DNA of 64,000 nt, from NCBI RefSeq assembly GCF_900106695.1, contig NZ_FNMZ01000002.1, forward strand, positions 1-64,000, in the 5' to 3' direction. A program made the position numbers and the translations under genes. Of this stretch, positions 16,013-24,824 are shown piece by piece (positions within the stretch are counted from its first letter, which is position 1; every line of letters begins with the position of its first letter). The notes under the pieces were generated by a model. It saw nothing but the letters and a program-made list of their open reading frames with translations, did not search any database and was not told where the DNA came from. The DNA is from Albimonas donghaensis. GTDB taxonomy: Bacteria; Pseudomonadota; Alphaproteobacteria; Rhodobacterales; Rhodobacteraceae.

Positions 16013-16227
16013 CTCAACCTCCCTCGATCCGGTTGTCCCGGTTCCCGCAGGATAGACCCGGCCCTTGGGGGGACGTGACTCCTTTTTTGTCCCGCGCCCC
16101 TCCCCGGTCCGGCCCGCCCCCACTGGCGCCGCACCGGTCTCCGCCCCTATAGTCGCGCCGCGATGCCGGGACCGTGCAGAGAGACCGGGAGGGTCTCCGC
16201 CCCGGCGCTGAACAAGGACCATCCGCG

Positions 16228-17649
16228 ATGCTGGCCCGGCGCCCGAGCAAGACCGAATTCGTGGAGAGCCGCGACCTCCGCCGCCGCCTGCTGGAGCCGC
16301 CCCACGCCGCCTATTACCAGCCCCGGCCCGGTCTCGCCGGCGCCGTGCGGCTGATCGGTCAGGCGCGGGCCGACTTCCTGTCGATCTGGCGGGAGAGCGA
16401 CTACGCCGCCAAGGTCGACGAGATGCGCCTGTTCGGCCGTCAGATGGTGCTGGTCAACGACCCCGACGCCATCCGCCACGTGGTCGCCAAGCGCCACGAC
16501 AATTACGAACGCAAGAGCCCCCAGATGCGCCGGGCGCTGGAGCACCTGATCGGCGACGGCCTGTTCATCTCGGACGGCGAGACCTGGCGCAGCCGGCGGC
16601 CGCTGGTCTCCGACATCGTTCACAAGAACCGCGTGCCCGCCTTCGGCGACGTCATGTCCCGCACCGCGCAGGAGACCGCCGCCCGCTGGGACGCGCTGGG
16701 CGAAGGCGCGGAGGTCAACGCGCTGTCGGAAATGGCCGCGCTGACCGCCGAGATCATCTCCCGCGCCGTGTTCGGCAACGATCTGGGCCAGGACCAGGCC
16801 AACGAGGTCACCGAGGGCTTCACCGCCTATCAATCCATGGTCGACCAGATCAACGTCGGCTATTTCCTCGGCTTCGACGAGGGGCTGCCGGTGTTCCGCA
16901 CCCCCGCCCTGCGCCGGGCGGTGAAGCGGGTGCATTCGGTCATCGACCGGGTGATCGAGGATCATCTGGCCGGCGAGGGCGACGACCGCTCGATGGTCGA
17001 CCTGCTGATCCGCCGCCAGCAGCGCAACCCCGAGCTCGGGCTCGACGTGGTGGCCCTGCGCAACGAGGCGGCGACGATCTTCATGGCGGGGCACGAGACC
17101 ACGGCCTCCACCCTCACCTGGGCCTGGTATCTGCTGTCCCGCGCCCCCTGGATCGAGGCCCGCGTCCATGCCGAGATCGCCGAGGTCTGCGGCGACCGGC
17201 CCCCCGCGCTCGCCGACGTGCCGAAGCTGGAGCTGTGCCGCGCGGTGATCGAGGAGACGCTGCGGCTCTACCCCCCCGTCCCCATCCTCGCCCGCCAGGC
17301 CAAGGCGGCCGACCGCATCGGCGAGGTGGAGGTGGAGAAAGGCGCGCTGGTGCTGATCGTGCCATGGCTGCTGCATCGCAGCCCGTCGCTGCACAAGGAC
17401 CCGCACCTGTTCCGGCCCCGCCGCTTCATGGGCGACGCCCGGCCGGCGCCCTACACCTACATCCCCTTCGCGGCGGGGCCGCGGCTGTGCCCCGGCTTGC
17501 AGTTCGGGCTGAATGAATCGGTGCTGTGCCTGGCGACCCTGGCCCAGCGCTTCCGCGTCCGCGTGGCCGAGGACCGGCGGGTGGAGCCGGTCTGCCGGCT
17601 GACCGTGCGGCCGAAGGGGGGGATGCCCGTGACCCTGCACAAGCGATGA
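16228..17649 (+). CDS. Cytochrome P450
   Basis: A 473-residue P450 monooxygenase. The I-helix oxygen-binding motif AGHETTAST lies near residue 286, the K-helix ExxR in EETLRLYPP near 340, and the heme-thiolate loop FAAGPRLCPG has Cys421. The heme loop is typical of bacterial class I/II P450s. The substrate is unknown, and no ferredoxin or reductase gene is adjacent, so electrons must come from elsewhere. The ATG at 16228 has AAGGA nine bases upstream; a longer frame from 16174 is less likely. Its stop overlaps the start of an LpxL-type acyltransferase (ATGA), which suggests a lipid or fatty acid substrate. That link is inference. Confidence 0.92.
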   Translation: MLARRPSKTEFVESRDLRRRLLEPPHAAYYQPRPGLAGAVRLIGQARADFLSIWRESDYAAKVDEMRLFGRQMVLVNDPDAIRHVVAKRHDNYERKSPQMRRALEHLIGDGLFISDGETWRSRRPLVSDIVHKNRVPAFGDVMSRTAQETAARWDALGEGAEVNALSEMAALTAEIISRAVFGNDLGQDQANEVTEGFTAYQSMVDQINVGYFLGFDEGLPVFRTPALRRAVKRVHSVIDRVIEDHLAGEGDDRSMVDLLIRRQQRNPELGLDVVALRNEAATIFMAGHETTASTLTWAWYLLSRAPWIEARVHAEIAEVCGDRPPALADVPKLELCRAVIEETLRLYPPVPILARQAKAADRIGEVEVEKGALVLIVPWLLHRSPSLHKDPHLFRPRRFMGDARPAPYTYIPFAAGPRLCPGLQFGLNESVLCLATLAQRFRVRVAEDRRVEPVCRLTVRPKGGMPVTLHKR

Positions 17650-18776
17650 CCGAACGTCCCGCCGCGCCCTCGCCCGCCGCCGAACCCGGCAGGCGCCCCG
17701 CGAAACGTCCCGCGAAACGCAAGGCCTGGACCTATATCCGGGCGGAGGCGCCGGGGATCCCGGACCTGTTCGCCGGCGGCGCGCGGCGCAAGCGGTTCTG
17801 GAAATGGTGGCTGTGGGACAGCCTGGACGATGCCGGCGACCTCGCCGTGCATTTCGGGCTGAAGCTGCTGCCGATGGACGCCGCCTCGGATCTCGGCGCG
17901 TGGCTGTCGCGGCGGGCGATGCGGCGCAACCCCCGCAAGGTTCGGATCATGCGCGCCAACCTGCGCCGGATTCGCCCCGATCTGGACGATGCCGCGCGCG
18001 AGGAGATCGTGCGCCGGAACATCGACGCGCAGGGCCGGGTGCTGACCGAGTTCTCGCATATCAACGGCCTCTCGGAAGGTCCGGACCGGCTGCTGATCCA
18101 CGGGCTCGCCGAAGCGATGGCCGCGGCGGAGGGACGGCCGGTCATCATGCTCGGCATGCATATCGGCAACTGGGAGGTCGGGTCGGTCGCCGTCGCCCCT
18201 TACCGCAAGGCGTTCACGGTCAACGTGCCGCCGCCCCGGCGCGCCCGCGCCTGGATCGCGGAACGGGTGCGCACGAAGGCCCGCATGGGACTGGTTCCCC
18301 CCGGCCGCCAGGGCGCGCGCGAGGCCCTGCGGCTGCTGCGGCAGGGCCAGGGCGTGGTGTTCTTCTGCGACGAGGCCTTCCGCAACGAGATCCGCGGTCC
18401 GTTCTTCGACCGCCCCCTTCACCTGGAGGGCAACTTCGCCGTGGTGGCGCGGCTGGCCCGGGCCACCAACGCGCGGATCTGTCCGTGGTATCTGCGGCGG
18501 CGCGACGACGGCTTCCGGTTCGACTTCCGCATCCTGCCGAATTTCGACCTGCCGCCGGAGACCGTGCGCGGCGACCGGCTCATCGAGGACGTGGCCCTGC
18601 TCAACTCGGTGATCGAGCCGGTGATCAAGGCCAATCTCGACCAGTGGTACTTTCTGGACAACCACCTGCCCGGAGCGCCCGGCAAGCGGAAGCGGGGAAA
18701 GGGCGCCGGCAGGGGCGCCGGCAAGGGCGGCCCCGCCGCGCCCCCCCAGCGCGGGGAGCAGACGGCGGAGACCTAG
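17646..18776 (+). CDS. LpxL/HtrB-family lysophospholipid or lipid A acyltransferase
   Basis: A 376-residue acyltransferase of the LpxL/HtrB superfamily. The catalytic motif is HIGNWE (His172, Glu177), preceded by an RNP/RI patch typical of the family, with the substrate loop FFCDEAFRNEIRGPFFDRPL. In Gram-negative bacteria these inner-membrane enzymes add a secondary acyl chain to lipid A; some relatives acylate ornithine or glycerolipids. The N-terminus is basic (KRPAKRKAW) with no clear signal peptide, and the C-terminus is a lysine/glycine/alanine tail. Translation is coupled to the P450 by a four-base overlap. The gene ends in a TAG inside a CTAG shared with the convergent MFS gene. Confidence 0.85.
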   Translation: MTERPAAPSPAAEPGRRPAKRPAKRKAWTYIRAEAPGIPDLFAGGARRKRFWKWWLWDSLDDAGDLAVHFGLKLLPMDAASDLGAWLSRRAMRRNPRKVRIMRANLRRIRPDLDDAAREEIVRRNIDAQGRVLTEFSHINGLSEGPDRLLIHGLAEAMAAAEGRPVIMLGMHIGNWEVGSVAVAPYRKAFTVNVPPPRRARAWIAERVRTKARMGLVPPGRQGAREALRLLRQGQGVVFFCDEAFRNEIRGPFFDRPLHLEGNFAVVARLARATNARICPWYLRRRDDGFRFDFRILPNFDLPPETVRGDRLIEDVALLNSVIEPVIKANLDQWYFLDNHLPGAPGKRKRGKGAGRGAGKGGPAAPPQRGEQTAET

Positions 18777-20029
18777 GAGGCCCCCGTCTCCACCGCCCGG
18801 AACAGCTTGCCGCGCTCGGTCACGAAGGCGGCGATCAGGCCCAGCGTCCCGTAGGCCGCGAAACCGATGCACAGCGGCAGCGCCGTGCCGTCGAAGGCCT
18901 GCCCCACGATCCAGCCCAGGAAGGCCGCGAGCCCCGTGGTCACCGCCCCCACGAAGGACGAGGCGGTGCCGGCGATGCGGCCCATCGGCTCCATCGCCAG
19001 GGCGTTGAGATTGGGCATGATGAAGCCGAAGCAGAACAGCTGCGCCATCATCAGCGCCACGAAAAGCCCGATCGGCAGGGGCCCGGCCAACGCCTCCAGC
19101 GCCAGGTGGACCACGGCCACGGCGACGAAGCCGACCAGCGCCGAATGGCCCATGCGCCGCATGCCCAGCCGCATCACCAGACGGGAGTTGATCACCGCCG
19201 ACACCGCCAGCGCCCCGGCCACGACGCCGAACAGCAGCGGGAAGCTGGCGCCGGCGTCGTAGGTCTCCACATAGATCTGCTGGGCGGAGTTGATGTAGCT
19301 CATCATCCCGCCGAAGACCGAGCCCACCGCCAGCGTGTAGCCGAGGGTCTGGCGCGTGGTCAGGGTCTGGCGGAAGGCGGCGGCGAGCCAGCGCACCGAC
19401 AGCGGCTCGCGCATTTCGCGGGGGCGGGTCTCGGCCAGGCGCAGGGTGGTCCAGGCCAGGATCGCCACCGAGACCAGCCCCAGGAAGCCGAAGATCGCGT
19501 GCCAGTCGCCCAGCAGCAGAATGCCCGAGCCGATGGCCGGCGCGATGGCCGGCACGATGATGAAGACGATCATCACGAAGGACATGACCTCGGCCATGCG
19601 CCGCCCGCCATAGGTGTCGCGGACCACCGCCACCGCGATGACCCGCGGCGCGGCGTTGGCCACGCCCTGAAGGAAGCGCGCGGCCAGAAGGCCCTCGAAA
19701 CTGGTCGCCATCATGCACCAGAAGGACGCGGCGGCGTAGAGCATCAGCCCGAAGCCCAGCACCGTCTTGCGCCCGAACCGGTCCGAGAGCGGGCCGTAGA
19801 ACAGCTGCCCGGCGCCGAAGCCGAGCACGTAGAGCGTCACCACCAGCTGCTGCTGGTTGACGTCCGCGACGCCGTATTCGTCGATGATCATCGGCAGCGC
19901 CGGCAGCATCACGTCGATGCTCAGCGCGGTCATCGCCATGAGACTGGCCATCAGGCCGACGAATTCGCGAAAGCCCGGGCCCTTGCGCGGGGCGCCCGGC
20001 GCGGGGGAAGCGGTATCCTGAGGGGTCAT
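18773..20029 (-). CDS. Bcr/CflA-type MFS multidrug efflux transporter
   Basis: A 418-residue major facilitator with twelve predicted transmembrane helices. The MFS motif A is seen as GPLSDRFGRKTVLGFG between helices 2 and 3. The N-terminal helix has the Bcr/CflA pattern SIDVMLPALPMI, and VRDTYGGRRMAEVMSF follows helix 4. Family members export bicyclomycin, chloramphenicol and other compounds by proton antiport. The start ATG at 20029 follows a weak ribosome binding site; a TTG extension to 20071 has none. An AT-rich segment with a TTGACC box upstream is a probable promoter. The stop overlaps the convergent acyltransferase stop by four bases. Confidence 0.9.
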   Translation of the reverse strand: MTPQDTASPAPGAPRKGPGFREFVGLMASLMAMTALSIDVMLPALPMIIDEYGVADVNQQQLVVTLYVLGFGAGQLFYGPLSDRFGRKTVLGFGLMLYAAASFWCMMATSFEGLLAARFLQGVANAAPRVIAVAVVRDTYGGRRMAEVMSFVMIVFIIVPAIAPAIGSGILLLGDWHAIFGFLGLVSVAILAWTTLRLAETRPREMREPLSVRWLAAAFRQTLTTRQTLGYTLAVGSVFGGMMSYINSAQQIYVETYDAGASFPLLFGVVAGALAVSAVINSRLVMRLGMRRMGHSALVGFVAVAVVHLALEALAGPLPIGLFVALMMAQLFCFGFIMPNLNALAMEPMGRIAGTASSFVGAVTTGLAAFLGWIVGQAFDGTALPLCIGFAAYGTLGLIAAFVTERGKLFRAVETGAS

Positions 20030-20072
20030 GAGCCTGCCTGCGCTTTGGACGATGCCGACGCGTAACTGCAAA

Positions 20073-20088
20073 ATGTTAAGGTCAACAT
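20073..20088 (-). promoter_or_regulatory. AT-rich dyad and possible -35 box upstream of the efflux gene
   Basis: ATGTT (20073-20077) and AACAT (20084-20088) form an inverted repeat. On the minus strand TTGACC lies inside it and could be a -35 element 45-50 nt before the ATG. I see no convincing -10 box, so this is tentative. Confidence 0.35.
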
Positions 20089-20221
20089 AGCATTCCTATC
20101 AGCCGAGGCCAGACCCGCCGTCGGGTCAGCGCGTCAGGTCACGCACGAAACGCGGCGCCGCGGAGCTTCCGCGCGCCGGGATGTTCCCCGCCTTCGGCCT
20201 GTCCCGATCGCCCGCCCCCGC

Positions 20222-20305
20222 GTTCCGGTCCCCGCCTCCCGGTCCATGCGTCCCGGTTTCCGCGTCCCGGTCCCCGCGTCCCGGTCCCCGCGTCCCGATC
20301 CATGT
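20222..20305. repeat. Six 14-bp tandem units (GTCCCGGTCCCCGC)
   Basis: Six units of exactly 14 bp run from 20222 to 20305. Two central units (20264-20277 and 20278-20291) are identical and the outer ones differ by one to four bases. Degenerate copies may extend left to about 20201. Confidence 0.85.
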
Positions 20306-20368
20306 CGGGTCGCGGGGCGGCGGCGTCGCCCGGCCCGGCCCGCGAAGGGGCCGGACCGGGCGCGCGGG

Positions 20369-21367
20369 TCAGTCGACCTCGACCACCACCTTGCCGGTGG
20401 CGCCGCGGCTGGCCAGAAGCGCGATGGCCTCGCCCGCCTTCTCCAGCGGGAAGCGGGCCGAGATCTCCGGCTTCAGCTTGCCCTCGGCATGCCACTTGAA
20501 CAGCTCGTCCAGCTCGGCCTGGTAGGCTTCCGGCTCCTTGCGGGTGAAGGCGCCCCAGAACACGCCGCGGATGTCGCAGCCCTTGAGCAGCGTCAGGTTC
20601 AGCGGCGGGTTGGGGATGCCCGACGGGAAGCCCACCACCAGGTAGCGGCCCTTCCAGGCGATGGAGCGCAGGGCCGGTTCGCAATAGGCGCCGCCGACGG
20701 GATCGTAGATGGCGTCGGCGCCGCTCTCGCCCAGCGCCGCCTTGAACTTCTCGGCCAGCGCCTTGGAGGACGCCCGGTCGGTCGGGGCCTGCCCGTAGTT
20801 CACCAGCACGTCGGCGCCATGGGCCTTGGCCACGGCCAGCTTCTCGTCCGACGACGCCGCGGCGACGACGCGCGCGCCCATGGCCTTGCCGATCTCGACG
20901 GCGGCCAGCCCCACGCCCCCGGCGGCGCCCAGCACCAGCAGGGTCTCGCCCGGCTTAAGCTCGGCCCGGTGGACCAGCGCGTGATGCGAGGTGCCGTAGG
21001 TCATCAGGAAGGCCGAGGCCTCGTCGAAGGGCATGGTGTCGGGCATCGGCGCGCAGCGGTCGGCGTCGACGCAGATCTTGCCGACCATGCCGCCCCAGCC
21101 GGACATGGCGATGGCGCGCTGGCCCGGCGCGAAGCCGGTCACGCCCTCGCCCACCGCATCGACGACGCCCGAGATCTCGGCGCCCGGCGCGAAGGGGCGC
21201 TCGGGCTTGAACTGGTACTTGTCCTCGATGATCAGCACGTCGGGATAGTTCACGCCGACCGCCTTGACCGCGATGCGGATCTGGCCGGGGCCGGGGGTGG
21301 GCTCGGGAACGTCGGCGAGTTCCAGGGTCTCGGGGCCGCCCGGGCTCCGGCTCAGCAGGGCTTTCAT
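20369..21367 (-). CDS. Zinc-independent quinone oxidoreductase (QOR/MDR family)
   Basis: A 332-residue medium-chain reductase. Motifs include VGVNYPDVLIIEDKYQ at the active site, GAEISGVVDAVGEGV, and the NADPH-binding GAAGGVGLAAVEIGKAMGARV. The structural zinc cysteines of alcohol dehydrogenases are absent, as expected for quinone oxidoreductases. It should reduce quinones or enones with NADPH in the cytoplasm. A GGGAGGAG precedes the ATG at 21367. No partner genes are evident; the neighbours are the efflux pump and the lactonase-isomerase fusion on the same strand. Confidence 0.9.
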   Translation of the reverse strand: MKALLSRSPGGPETLELADVPEPTPGPGQIRIAVKAVGVNYPDVLIIEDKYQFKPERPFAPGAEISGVVDAVGEGVTGFAPGQRAIAMSGWGGMVGKICVDADRCAPMPDTMPFDEASAFLMTYGTSHHALVHRAELKPGETLLVLGAAGGVGLAAVEIGKAMGARVVAAASSDEKLAVAKAHGADVLVNYGQAPTDRASSKALAEKFKAALGESGADAIYDPVGGAYCEPALRSIAWKGRYLVVGFPSGIPNPPLNLTLLKGCDIRGVFWGAFTRKEPEAYQAELDELFKWHAEGKLKPEISARFPLEKAGEAIALLASRGATGKVVVEVD

Positions 21368-21698
21368 GTTTCGGGGTCTCCTCCCAGTCAGGGCTCCGGC
21401 GTGCGGATCGCGGGCGCGCCCGCGGTCCGGACCGCGGGGATCCTTCCCCACGCGCCTCCGGGCCTCCGCGCCCGCGCGGCTTTCCGCGCGCGACGCATGT
21501 TTGCAATTGTTGCGCGGCCAGATTGGTCCGGCGCGCGCCGCATCACAAGGCCCGGCGCGCGCCGATGTCTTGCGACGAGTCCGCCCGCGACCTTGCGTCC
21601 GGCGCCCCCGCCCGCCCCGCCGCGCGGGCGGGACCGGGCCGTGGGCGCCCGGTTCGACGCGCGGCCCGCGGCACGCCGCGGGGCGGGCCGTCCGCGCC
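21368..21698. other. Intergenic region, no gene
   Basis: Contains an AT-rich pocket (TTTGCAATTGTTGC near 21500) that may carry the promoter of the quinone oxidoreductase. A 13-bp direct repeat CCGGCGCGCGCCG occurs at 21528-21540 and 21552-21564. I see nothing else of note. Confidence 0.55.
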
Positions 21699-24083
21699 TC
21701 ACCCGCTCTGCAGCGCCTTCATCCAGCCGATCAGCCCGATGGTGGAGCCGTCCTTCTCCGCCGCGGAGGCCTCGCCGGTCACCATCGGCTCCAGCGCCTT
21801 GGCCAGCGTCTTGCCCAGCTCCACCCCCCACTGGTCGTAGGCGTTCACCCCCCAGATCACGCCCTCCGAGAACACCCGATGCTCATAGAGCGCCACCAGC
21901 CGGCCCAGGGTGTAGGGATCGAGCTTGCGGTAGATCAGCATGGTCGAAGGCCGGTCGCCCGAAAAGGCCCGGTGCGGCGCCAGCCGCCGGGCCTCCGCCG
22001 CCTCCATGCCCTCGGCGATCATCATGTCATGGGCCTCCTGCTCGGACCGCCCGGCCATCAGCGCCTCGGACTGGGCGAAGCAGTTGGCCAGCAGCAGGCT
22101 GTGGTGATGGGCCAGCTCCGGCTCCCACCCGGTCGCCGCCACCAGGAACTCCACCGGGATCACCGTCGTGCCCTGGTGCAGAAGCTGGAAGAAGGCGTGC
22201 TGGCCGTTGGTCCCGGGCTCGCCCCAGACCACCGGCCCGGTTTCGCCCGGCAGGCCGTCGCGCAGGCGCGCGGTCTTGCCGTTCGATTCCATGTCGAGCT
22301 GCTGGAGATAGGCGGGCAGCCGCTCCAGCCGCTGGTCGTAGGGGATCACGGCGCGCGAGCCGAGGCCCAGCGCGTTGCGGTGCCAGACCCCGGCCGCGGC
22401 CAGCAGCACCGGCAGGTTCTTGTCCAGCGGCGCGGTGCGGAAATGCGCGTCCATGGCCCGGCCGCCGTCGAGGAACGCCTCGAAATCCGCGCGGCCGATG
22501 GCGATCATCAGGCTCAGCCCGATCGAGGACCAGACGGAATAGCGCCCCCCCACCCAGTCCCAGAAGCCGAAGGCCCGGGCCGGGTCGATCCCGAAGGCCT
22601 CCACCTTGTCCAGCGCGGTGGAGATGGCGGCGAAATGCCCCCCCGCCGCCTCGCCCACGCCGGCCTTCATCCAGCGCATGGCGGTGTCGGCGTTGGTCAT
22701 CGTCTCGATGGTGGTGAAGGTCTTGGACGCGATCAGCACCAGGGTCCGCGCGGGGTCGAGCGTCCGGAGCACGTCCTGCGCATGGGCCCCGTCGACATTG
22801 GAGATGAAGTGGCAGCGCGGCCCGTCATGCACCGGCGCCAGCGCGCGCACCGCCATCACCGGCCCCAGGTCCGAGCCTCCGATCCCGATATTCACCACGT
22901 CGGTGAACCGCCCCCCGTCGGCCGCGGCATAGGCGCCCGACCGCACGGCCTCGGCGAAGTCCAGGGCGCGGGCGCGGGTCTCCAGCACCTCGGGCATCAC
23001 GTCGACGCCCTCCGCCGCGAAGACGTCGCCGGGGCGGGCGCGCAGGGCGGCGTGCAGGACGGGGCGGCCCTCGGTGGCGTTGATCGGCCGGCCTTCGAAC
23101 ATGGCGTCGCGCAGGGTCTCGACCCCGGCGGCGCGGGCGAGGTTGAGCAGCGCCTCCAGCGCCCCCGCGTCCAGCCCGGTCTTGGACAGGTCGAGCAGCA
23201 TGTCCTCGGCCCGCGCGGACAGGCGCTCGAACCGCTCGGGATCGGTGTCGAACAGGTCGACGATGCGGCGACCCGCGAGACGGTCGCGCGCGGTCTCCAC
23301 GGCTTTCCAGGCGGCGGCTATGGGCTGGGGGGTCACGTCGGCTCCGTCGATGTCGGCGCACAGCACCTCCACCGGCGCGCGGCGCTGGCGGAGGATGGCG
23401 CGGATGGGCATGTCCTCGACCGGGCCGGGGCCGAGCGCGCGCTGGAAGGTGCGCGCCTTGGTCCGTCCGGAGAAGAGCAGCAGGATGCGCCGCGCCTGAA
23501 GGATCGCGGCGAGGGTCAGCGAGATGCGGGTTCCGGGCAGGCCCGGCGCGCGCATGGGGGTCAGCAGGGCGCGCCCGTCGGGGTCCAGCGCCTCGGACAG
23601 GCGGTCGCCGCCGGGGAAGAACGAGGCCACATGCCCGTCCGGCCCCATGCCCAGCACCACCAGGTCGAAGGGACGGGCGAGCGGGCGCAGCGCGGCTTCC
23701 GCCGCGGCGCATCCGGCCTCGACCGACGCGCCTCCGGTATAGAGCGGCGCGAAGCGGGCGCCGCTGGCGCCGCCGTCGTAGAACAGGGTGAGGTCGAGCA
23801 GGTTCTTGTTGGACCGCGGGTCCGAGGCCGGGGCCCAGAGGTCGTCGACCAGCGTGACCGAGACCCGCGGCCAGTCGATCTTCGCCCGCGACAGTTTCGC
23901 GTAGGCGCGCTGCGGCGTGGCCCCGCCCGACAGCGCGGCGACGGCGCGGCCGCGGGCCGAAAGCGCGCCCTGCAACAGCTCGGCGATGCGCGCCGCGGCG
24001 GCGTCGGCCAGCGCGTCGGCGTCATCGTAGCGGCGCAGCTCGTAAAGCGGCGTGGGCGCCGGGGGGACCGCCACGTCGCTCAT
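21699..24083 (-). CDS. pgi: 6-phosphogluconolactonase-glucose-6-phosphate isomerase fusion
   Basis: A 794-residue fusion. Residues 1 to about 245 are a complete 6-phosphogluconolactonase: LSGGATP (51-57), DDLWAP (80-85) where DERWVP is usual, LGMGPDGHVASFF (144-156), and the RISLTL strand. Residues about 250-794 are a full-length glucose-6-phosphate isomerase with VNIGIGGSDLGP, GGRYSVWSSIGL, MESNGK, GEPGTNGQHAFFQLLHQGT and the C-terminal QWGVELGKTLA. It would interconvert glucose 6-phosphate and fructose 6-phosphate and also hydrolyse 6-phosphogluconolactone. The junction is continuous and in frame, with no stop or internal ribosome binding site. The ATG at 24083 has only a weak upstream G-rich site. 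A separate lactonase gene is present in the zwf operon at 53955. Confidence 0.93.
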   Translation of the reverse strand: MSDVAVPPAPTPLYELRRYDDADALADAAAARIAELLQGALSARGRAVAALSGGATPQRAYAKLSRAKIDWPRVSVTLVDDLWAPASDPRSNKNLLDLTLFYDGGASGARFAPLYTGGASVEAGCAAAEAALRPLARPFDLVVLGMGPDGHVASFFPGGDRLSEALDPDGRALLTPMRAPGLPGTRISLTLAAILQARRILLLFSGRTKARTFQRALGPGPVEDMPIRAILRQRRAPVEVLCADIDGADVTPQPIAAAWKAVETARDRLAGRRIVDLFDTDPERFERLSARAEDMLLDLSKTGLDAGALEALLNLARAAGVETLRDAMFEGRPINATEGRPVLHAALRARPGDVFAAEGVDVMPEVLETRARALDFAEAVRSGAYAAADGGRFTDVVNIGIGGSDLGPVMAVRALAPVHDGPRCHFISNVDGAHAQDVLRTLDPARTLVLIASKTFTTIETMTNADTAMRWMKAGVGEAAGGHFAAISTALDKVEAFGIDPARAFGFWDWVGGRYSVWSSIGLSLMIAIGRADFEAFLDGGRAMDAHFRTAPLDKNLPVLLAAAGVWHRNALGLGSRAVIPYDQRLERLPAYLQQLDMESNGKTARLRDGLPGETGPVVWGEPGTNGQHAFFQLLHQGTTVIPVEFLVAATGWEPELAHHHSLLLANCFAQSEALMAGRSEQEAHDMMIAEGMEAAEARRLAPHRAFSGDRPSTMLIYRKLDPYTLGRLVALYEHRVFSEGVIWGVNAYDQWGVELGKTLAKALEPMVTGEASAAEKDGSTIGLIGWMKALQSG

Positions 24084-24824
24084 GCCCGCGCCCCCAACCC
24101 AAACCCGAGCCCGAAGCAGCGCCGGGGCCGGGACCGGGGCCGGGAGGCGCGGAACGGCATGCGGATCGGGCGCCCCCCCCCGGACGCACGGGCCGGAGGC
24201 TCGGCCGGAGCAGGCCGGGCGCGGGAAATTCGCGGTGGGGACGGTCGCGGTCGTCGCGGCGCGCGCTGGGCGCGCCCGGAACCGGCGGCGATCCGGACGT
24301 GCATGGGCGGGTTCCCCTTCCGTGGTTTCCCCCGGGCCGCATCCTGCGTCGGAGACGGTCACGGGCGGCACCTTCGGCCCCATGCCGCGGCGCGTCAACA
24401 GCAGGTCCGCCGCAGCCGGGCGCCGGGGCCGTGGCGCCTCGCCGCCGTGGCGCCGGCGCCGCGTCCCCGCCGGGCCGGGCCGCCTTCCCGCCGCGCCGCC
24501 CCCCCCCCGGCGACATGCCCAACGACATGCGCGGCGATCCGCGCGCCGGCGCGCCTTCGCGTCGGCGCGTCCATCGGGCCGCCCCCCCGAGCGCGCCCCC
24601 GGGCGCCCTCGCCGAGCGCCCCCGGCGCGCCGGATTCCGCCCGCCTATGCGCCGCCATTCCCGCGCCCCGGAGGGCTCCGCCCCGCCCTTTCGGGGGCCG
24701 CTTCGCGCCGCTCCGCCGCCCCCGCCGGACCCGGCGCGACCCGAAAACGCCTTGACCTCCCCTCGCCGGCCCTGTCAAAGGCCCGCAAATTCCCACATCC
24801 GCGGCCGAACGAAGAGGTCCCTCG
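24084..24824. other. 741-bp GC-rich gap upstream of yidC
   Basis: No protein family is recognisable in any frame. The sequence is extreme in G+C with C runs of 8-10. In many bacteria rpmH and rnpA precede yidC, but I found no trace of them here. A promoter candidate for yidC lies at the right end. The long open frames on both strands are compositional artefacts. Confidence 0.6.
24752..24780 (+). promoter_or_regulatory. Candidate yidC promoter
   Basis: TTGACC at 24752-24757 is separated by 17 bp from TCAAAG at 24775-24780. The -35 box fits the alphaproteobacterial consensus well; the -10 box is weak (3 of 6). It lies 45 nt before the yidC start. Confidence 0.4.

Larger units (their letters stand above)
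20030..20368. other. Intergenic region with 14-bp repeat array and AT-rich promoter pocket
   Basis: No gene was found. The right part (20222-20305) is a 14-bp tandem repeat array. The left part (about 20060-20100) is a rare AT-rich pocket and probably holds the promoter of the efflux gene. Confidence 0.6.

Noticed and set aside
20222-20305. A CRISPR array
   Set aside because: The unit is 14 bp with no unique spacers and no cas genes are nearby.
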